From Parendozoicomonas sp. Alg238-R29 (GTDB taxonomy: Bacteria; Pseudomonadota; Gammaproteobacteria; Pseudomonadales; Endozoicomonadaceae), in contig NZ_CAMZOG010000025.1 of assembly GCF_947331445.1 (NCBI RefSeq), positions 1 to 55,611 of the forward strand: a DNA stretch of 55,611 nucleotides, read 5' to 3'. Position numbers and translations under genes: made by a program. The notes under the pieces were generated by a model. The model had not been told where the DNA came from. It ran no database searches and worked only from the letters and a program-made list of their open reading frames with translations. Shown one piece after another: positions 51,524 through 55,611 of this stretch; position 1 is the stretch's first letter; each line of letters begins with the position of its first letter.

Positions 51524-53083
51524 TTACAAGTCAGTATCTCCTGCTTCTTTCAACCCTTCCATAGATGTCAGGCGGCCAGGCTGATACTCCAATGATCGCC
51601 GGTAATAAATAACAGCATCATCAGCTCTGCCCTGCATGAGTAAAAAGTCACCGTACATCTCATTGGCAGGTTTAACGACTAATGGGATGCCGTGTTCATG
51701 GACCATGCTGTCTTCCATTTGGCTGGCAGCAACCAGATGTTCTTCTGCAGCGTTTTGATCTTTATCCGCCAGAGCCATTAAAGCATCGACCAGTCGGCCC
51801 ATGATTTTAACTGCATCCCGGGAGGGTGGCCCCATACTGCTTGGATCTTCTGTTAATAGATTACGGTACTCCTCAGCCGGCCCTGCCATATCCTGATACT
51901 CCCCACTGCGCCAGGAGCTGTAAACGTTGGCAAAGATATTGGCCGCCCGTGCACCCATATCTCCATCAGTGCCAGGAAAGTCATTTGCCCTGACTTTCAG
52001 AAACTCGGCTGTATTAACCGGGCAGTCCACAAGAAAGCCGGCTCGAGCAAACTGCAGATATTTCAGTTTGGTTCCTGTGGGTCTTTCTGTATAAAGCCGC
52101 TGCAAACTTTTCAGGACTTTATAAGCATCCCCGTGACGACCTTGCTGCAGCATGCCATAAGTAATCCAGCCGAAACCGTGGAACTCCAGGTTGTCTTGGC
52201 TAAGACCTGTATCTTTGACTCTTTGTTTAGATGCTTCCCATGCATTTTGGTTGATCTCGATAACCTTCGGCCAGTTCCCTTTGGTGTAATAGTAATGGGA
52301 AGGCATATGGAGAGCATGTATGGATGCTGAGGCTATATCTCCAAAGGAGTCGGCCGCTTTACGTGCCCAATCTCCCTGTACAGTATTCTCTGAAGCATGA
52401 ATAAGATAATGTAATGCTCCGGGATGTTGGGGGTTTTCTTTCAACACCATGTTGAAATATCTTCTGGCTCGGCTGTTGGTTTCAAAATCCCTGACACCCC
52501 GTCGAGAGCCCAAAATGGCATAACCGTAAAGGACTTTAAGCTCAAGACTGTCTGGATACTGTCCCTGAAGGACTCCAAGAACATCACGAAATTGTTGTAG
52601 TCGGGAGCCTTTCTCATAGGGCATAAGCCCTACCCCATTCCCTTCCACCAGAATCCGTGCAGCGGCGATCAGGCCTTGTTCTATACCGCTCAAACTACTC
52701 AGGTTGATATTGTTCATCATCCTGTTGTAAGCATCGCGGGCCTGTTCTGGCTCTTTGGCATACCAGACAAACATATGGCTGGCCATAATTTCTCCCCAAT
52801 ACGCCATTGCGAATGTGGGGTCCAGTTTTTGGGCCTCACGAAAACTCCAGGTGGCCTCAGGGAATTCATACGTATGAACAAGCTTCATGCCGGTGATAAA
52901 GTGTTCACGGGCTTTGGCGTTTTTCGTTGTGACATCAAATGTGAGATGCCCAAGGTTTTTTCCTCCCTGCCAGGGTGGATACATTGACACTTCACCGTGA
53001 TAATGAGCGGCTTGACTCGATAAAGACAGTAAAGAAAAACACAATAGAAAGAGAAGGTTATGCAATTTCATGAGGGGGTGCAT
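51524..53083 (-). CDS. Exported TPR-repeat protein
   Basis: From ATG 53083, which has a near-perfect AAGGAGGA ribosome site 7 bases upstream, the protein has 519 residues. A signal peptide ends SLSSQA. Helical TPR-like repeats fill the rest. Conserved segments include GMKLVHTYEFPEATWSFREA, AMAYWGEIMASH, HPGALHYLIHASENT and IHALHMPSHYYYTKGNWPKV. The paired H(Y/A)..H motifs recall a family of secreted TPR proteins of unknown role that may bind metal. It is followed by the dispersed repeat and lies between the kinase/glycosylase block and PP2C. Confidence 0.75.
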   Translation of the reverse strand: MHPLMKLHNLLFLLCFSLLSLSSQAAHYHGEVSMYPPWQGGKNLGHLTFDVTTKNAKAREHFITGMKLVHTYEFPEATWSFREAQKLDPTFAMAYWGEIMASHMFVWYAKEPEQARDAYNRMMNNINLSSLSGIEQGLIAAARILVEGNGVGLMPYEKGSRLQQFRDVLGVLQGQYPDSLELKVLYGYAILGSRRGVRDFETNSRARRYFNMVLKENPQHPGALHYLIHASENTVQGDWARKAADSFGDIASASIHALHMPSHYYYTKGNWPKVIEINQNAWEASKQRVKDTGLSQDNLEFHGFGWITYGMLQQGRHGDAYKVLKSLQRLYTERPTGTKLKYLQFARAGFLVDCPVNTAEFLKVRANDFPGTDGDMGARAANIFANVYSSWRSGEYQDMAGPAEEYRNLLTEDPSSMGPPSRDAVKIMGRLVDALMALADKDQNAAEEHLVAASQMEDSMVHEHGIPLVVKPANEMYGDFLLMQGRADDAVIYYRRSLEYQPGRLTSMEGLKEAGDTDL

Positions 53084-53217
53084 GGTCACGTCCTCCTTGA
53101 CGAGAGCAGACAGATCCCTTTCAGTTAAGCACGAAAACTCAAAAGACAGCCATGGGTCTGGCTGGAGTAAGCGACCCAATAATTATGTATAAAGAAGTTA
53201 TATCCCCCCGCTTGGTA

Positions 53218-53251
53218 AGGCTCTGTTCAACTTTGAAGCTGAACAAAGCCT
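53218..53251. repeat. Hairpin made of two facing IS-end-like sequences
   Basis: AGGCTCTGTTCA (53218-53229) and TGAACAAAGCCT (53240-53251) are imperfect inverse copies separated by 10 bases. The arm resembles the insertion-sequence end GGGCTCTGTTCAC at 55450 in this window. It lies in the gap between the TPR and PP2C genes. It may be a minimal IS-end relic or simply a terminator. Confidence 0.4.
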
Positions 53252-53456
53252 CACCCATGAATGACTAAATCTAACCTGCCGTGAATTGGTGAACTTACGC
53301 CTGAAGAGAAAGCAGTGATGGCTATTTTACTTCCTTGCTTCAAATGATCGAATAATGACCGTTTAAAATCATGCGGTTACGTCCGATGTGGCTGCCTGTT
53401 TTCAATTTGCCTGCCATTCCTCTAAAAATCTCACTTTGGGTTATATTTCAAGATTC

Positions 53457-54851
53457 TTAACGACCTTCTTGAGGCTTAATCTGAGTAACAGACACCGTCA
53501 AATCATCACGACCATACTGAACCTCTGCTTTTTTACACGAGTCTTGTGCTTGGCGAACAAAGGCCACTATCTTCGCAGCAATATCATTGGGGTCTGTACA
53601 ACCTCTTTCATTCAGACGGGCAATGAGTTCCGCCATTTGTTCAGGCAGTAAGTAATCGTATATTCCATCACAGGCTATCACCAGGTAATCATCCGTACCC
53701 ATGGCTGTTTGCGTCACTTTGGGCCGTGCAGAGAGGCCCGGTGTCCAAGGGTCACCAAATTTACGAGCAAGGCCGCTTTTGTTTGTACGATACGCTTGAC
53801 TGATAACTTCTTTGCCTCTGCGTTTGTCCGTAGATTTTGAAAACTGATTATCGAGTATTTTTTGATCGGTTGTCAGCTGCTCAGCTTCGAACCCTGAACC
53901 CTTGCAACGAATAGCAACGGCGCGTGAATCACCCACATTGAGAAGTGTAACTGATTGGCCTTCAACAACGGCTACGCATGCGGTTGTACCGGTCCCCAGC
54001 ATATAACCGGCTTCCTGGTCCACTGCGGTACAACCTGTTTTTAAAGCATTGACCTTAGCTGCAACGGGATTCATAGTCTTGGAAAACTCTTGAAGCCTTT
54101 TTTCAAGCTCCAGAGGTAGCTTTTCGGCAATTTTTTCGGAATACTCAAGTCCATAATTCTGCCCATGCCCATCGTATACGCCAATGATTTGATTATCCTT
54201 GCCATCAATCTTCACAGAAGTGAATGAAGAGGTATCATGCCCCTTTCCATTCATTTTGACAGTAACCACTCCTGTTTGGGTTGAATCTGTTGGGTAAGAA
54301 TTTTGTGTGTAAGAATGATATTTATCGTCTTGTTGATTCCATTGTAAGCCAGCTAAATCTACTTCTTTAATGATATTATTCACATGTTTGTACTCGCCTA
54401 AATCCATATAAGAAGGCGCCGTACCCCCTTGGTTGATTGCTTCAAAGTGAACTTTTTGCTGCTCTTTGGCGCGTTTCTTTTCCTTCTCGAGTGAGGTATT
54501 AATGGTACCCATGTCCAGCTCAAGCCTGTAATCTGCCGTACACCGACATTCAGAGTTATTCCAGATGAGTTTGTCGTTGGCCAAAAAGTGTCTCACTTTG
54601 GTTTTCGAAACAGTGCGATCAGGGCTCACAAGAGTATCTTCGCGCTTGACAACACTGAGCGCCTTTCCTGGCAAGAGTGCAGAGCATCCTGACGTATCAC
54701 AATTAACGGTAAATTCTTTCGAAACGGCGCGAGTTGTTACGGTGTAACCAGAAAAATTTGATTCCAGACCTGCACTGGCAAGACTGGCTGAAGTTGATTG
54801 GCGCGTGGCTTCTTGCGTTCGGGGACGAACACAACATAATAAGTTTCTCAT
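53457..54851 (-). CDS. PP2C-family protein phosphatase with Cys-Cys N-terminus
   Basis: The protein has 464 residues. The C-terminal ~270 form a full PP2C (PPM) phosphatase with metal-binding Asp in VYDGHGQN (~223), TGTTACVAVV, LLNVGDSRAVA, LTTDQK, VIACDGIYDYL and GRDDLTVSV (~450). It should remove phosphate from Ser/Thr, consistent with a role opposite the kinase at 48015-50252. The N-terminal ~200 residues are unrelated to bacterial PP2Cs and begin MRNLLCCVRP, a Cys pair near the start like eukaryotic S-acylation sites. No secretion signal or membrane helix is present. Confidence 0.85.
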   Translation of the reverse strand: MRNLLCCVRPRTQEATRQSTSASLASAGLESNFSGYTVTTRAVSKEFTVNCDTSGCSALLPGKALSVVKREDTLVSPDRTVSKTKVRHFLANDKLIWNNSECRCTADYRLELDMGTINTSLEKEKKRAKEQQKVHFEAINQGGTAPSYMDLGEYKHVNNIIKEVDLAGLQWNQQDDKYHSYTQNSYPTDSTQTGVVTVKMNGKGHDTSSFTSVKIDGKDNQIIGVYDGHGQNYGLEYSEKIAEKLPLELEKRLQEFSKTMNPVAAKVNALKTGCTAVDQEAGYMLGTGTTACVAVVEGQSVTLLNVGDSRAVAIRCKGSGFEAEQLTTDQKILDNQFSKSTDKRRGKEVISQAYRTNKSGLARKFGDPWTPGLSARPKVTQTAMGTDDYLVIACDGIYDYLLPEQMAELIARLNERGCTDPNDIAAKIVAFVRQAQDSCKKAEVQYGRDDLTVSVTQIKPQEGR

Positions 54852-55064
54852 CGTATTCCTTCCCTGAAGATGGTTATTTAAACCTTCACCTTATTTATTT
54901 GCTTGTTGATGTTATATAGATTAAAAAATGTTTCAAAATTCATCTATTAGACCAAAGTTGCTATAAGGTGTTTCTTCCAGATCATATTCTTAATGATTTG
55001 ATTTTGGATGCCAGGCAGACCTGCTCGGAGTCAATGAACTGCCCCACCGCAAGCTACGGGGAAT
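54852..55064. mobile_element. Probable insertion-sequence end next to a truncated nitroreductase
   Basis: No gene is seen here. CCCC-ACC-GC-AA-GC-TAC-GGGG (55042-55061) forms an imperfect hairpin of the type found near IS200/IS605 ends, and nitroreductase similarity is lost right beside it. The family assignment is tentative, as no transposase is visible in this part. Confidence 0.35.
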
Positions 55065-55190
55065 TCAACCCTCAGAAATTAAAGTTAATTTTCTTTTCGA
55101 TGCTTTCTCAAACTCGGTATCAGTCAGCTTTGTACTGGTATCGAAGTGCTTTACTGCACGCCGTGATTCAAGGGCTGTAAAGATATCCAT
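55065..55190 (-). pseudogene. Nitroreductase N-terminal fragment
   Basis: From ATG 55190 the frame reads MDIFTALESRRAVKHFDTST and KLTDTEFEKASKRKLTLISE, then stops at 55065. The opening is the classic start of oxygen-insensitive nitroreductases (FMN-binding S-R-R-A-V-K). Only 41 of about 200 residues remain; the rest has been replaced by probable insertion-sequence DNA. Confidence 0.7.
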
Positions 55191-55233
55191 GATGATTTCC
55201 TTTCTGGTTGATACCAGCGGTTATGGAACAACG

Positions 55234-55449
55234 TTATTTCGTGGGTGAGATAGCCGCCAGTGATACAGGTTGTACCGCGGCTTTTGTTTGGTTGTGATGA
55301 GAATGTGCTGCGTGCATCTTCATGCGGCTGTAAACCATAACTCCAGCCAGAATCAGGAGAGAGGCCAGCAGAGTCTGCAGTGTGTATGGCTCCTGGAACA
55401 CCATAAAACCAATCAGCCCACCGCAAAATGTTGTCACACTGCCAATTTG
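55234..55449 (-). pseudogene. EamA/DMT-family transporter C-terminal fragment
   Basis: The minus frame reads QIGSVTTFCGGLIGFMVFQEPY and LQTLLASLLILAGVMVYSRM, the last two membrane helices of an EamA-type drug/metabolite transporter, then a His-rich tail and a stop at 55234. The upstream part of the gene is cut off by the insertion-sequence end at about 55450. Confidence 0.7.
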
Positions 55450-55457
55450 GGCTCTGT

Positions 55458-55611
55458 TCACAATAAATGTGGGTTGAGCCAATGGGATGCTTCCTGATCT
55501 AACAAACTCTCTTCCGAGAAGATATGTGTCTTTAAAAATCGTTTCCAGCCCAGATAGCGCGATAAATATTTCGTTGCTACGCCTTTGAAAAAACCATTAA
55601 TCCAACGTTTG
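55458..55611 (-). mobile_element. IS1595-type transposase C-terminus (partial, runs off the window)
   Basis: The minus frame enters from the right edge as RWINGFFKGVATKYLSRYLG then WKRFLKTHIFSEESLLDQEA and SHWLNPHLL, ending in TGA at 55458-55460. The G(V)ATKYL..YL.W..FL pattern is the C-terminus of ISXO2/IS1595-like transposases. The element's end, GGGCTCTGTTCACAATAAA on the plus strand, lies at about 55450-55468 and abuts the EamA fragment. Confidence 0.6.

Overview
The window reads as chromosome of a marine, probably host-associated gammaproteobacterium. The genes that point that way are oppABCDF, a single-gene ackA, glpX, tag, a TorR-like regulator, LapB/LapC-type secretion and several 7TMR-DISM hybrid kinases. 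A eukaryotic-type Ser/Thr kinase and a PP2C phosphatase with a Cys-Cys N-terminus, plus many small decayed loci, resemble what is known of Endozoicomonas-like symbionts. The genus is an inference from gene content only. No rRNA, tRNA, CRISPR array or prophage was seen.

Layout. 1-6.7 kb (minus): a type I secretion operon (LapB-type ABC exporter, LapC-type HlyD adaptor, and the N-terminus of a giant repeat adhesin with a LapG-type PAAG site), with an AraC-family gene upstream. 6.9-13.5 kb: a tiny two-gene unit with a 31-aa membrane miniprotein, then a TorR-like response regulator with two 7TMR-DISM hybrid kinases that converge tail to tail; one kinase has degenerate ATP-binding boxes. 13.7-15.2 kb: an AT-rich permuted papain-fold protein and tag. 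15.4-21.3 kb: the complete oppABCDF operon with promoter, long leader, intercistronic hairpin and terminator. 21.4-21.9 kb: a decayed ABC transporter in which an ATPase is fused by deletion to a permease, ending in an 11-copy hexamer repeat. 22.6-31.5 kb: ackA, a cold-shock gene, a YbaM-like gene, a metallo-beta-lactamase-fold lipoprotein, a TauE-like permease, a third 7TMR-DISM hybrid kinase and cardiolipin synthase. 31.9-36.1 kb: small membrane proteins, glpX, a Rap1a/Tai-like protein, a small lipoprotein and a decayed retropepsin/glutamate-ligase locus. 36.1-44.1 kb: acyl-CoA metabolism (two crotonases, acyl-CoA dehydrogenase, CaiB/racemase family), a zinc alcohol dehydrogenase, agmatinase and an exported HD-domain lipoprotein. 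44.2-55.6 kb: accessory DNA with an IS66 remnant, a Cys-rich orphan, a flavin monooxygenase, an AraC remnant, orphan rbsD, the eukaryotic-type kinase, a second Tag-family glycosylase, an exported TPR protein, the PP2C phosphatase and, at the right edge, insertion-sequence ends that truncate a nitroreductase and an EamA transporter.

Three themes stand out. First, the kinase/PP2C pair with long non-catalytic N-termini looks like a candidate host-directed phospho-signalling set. Second, the genome is visibly decaying through internal deletions that fuse neighbouring genes, twice beside perfect hexanucleotide repeats, and 18-bp duplications occur in two adjacent signal peptides. Third, an 84-bp dispersed element is present in two inverted copies plus a rearranged fragment, and one copy supplies the stop codon of a sensor kinase.
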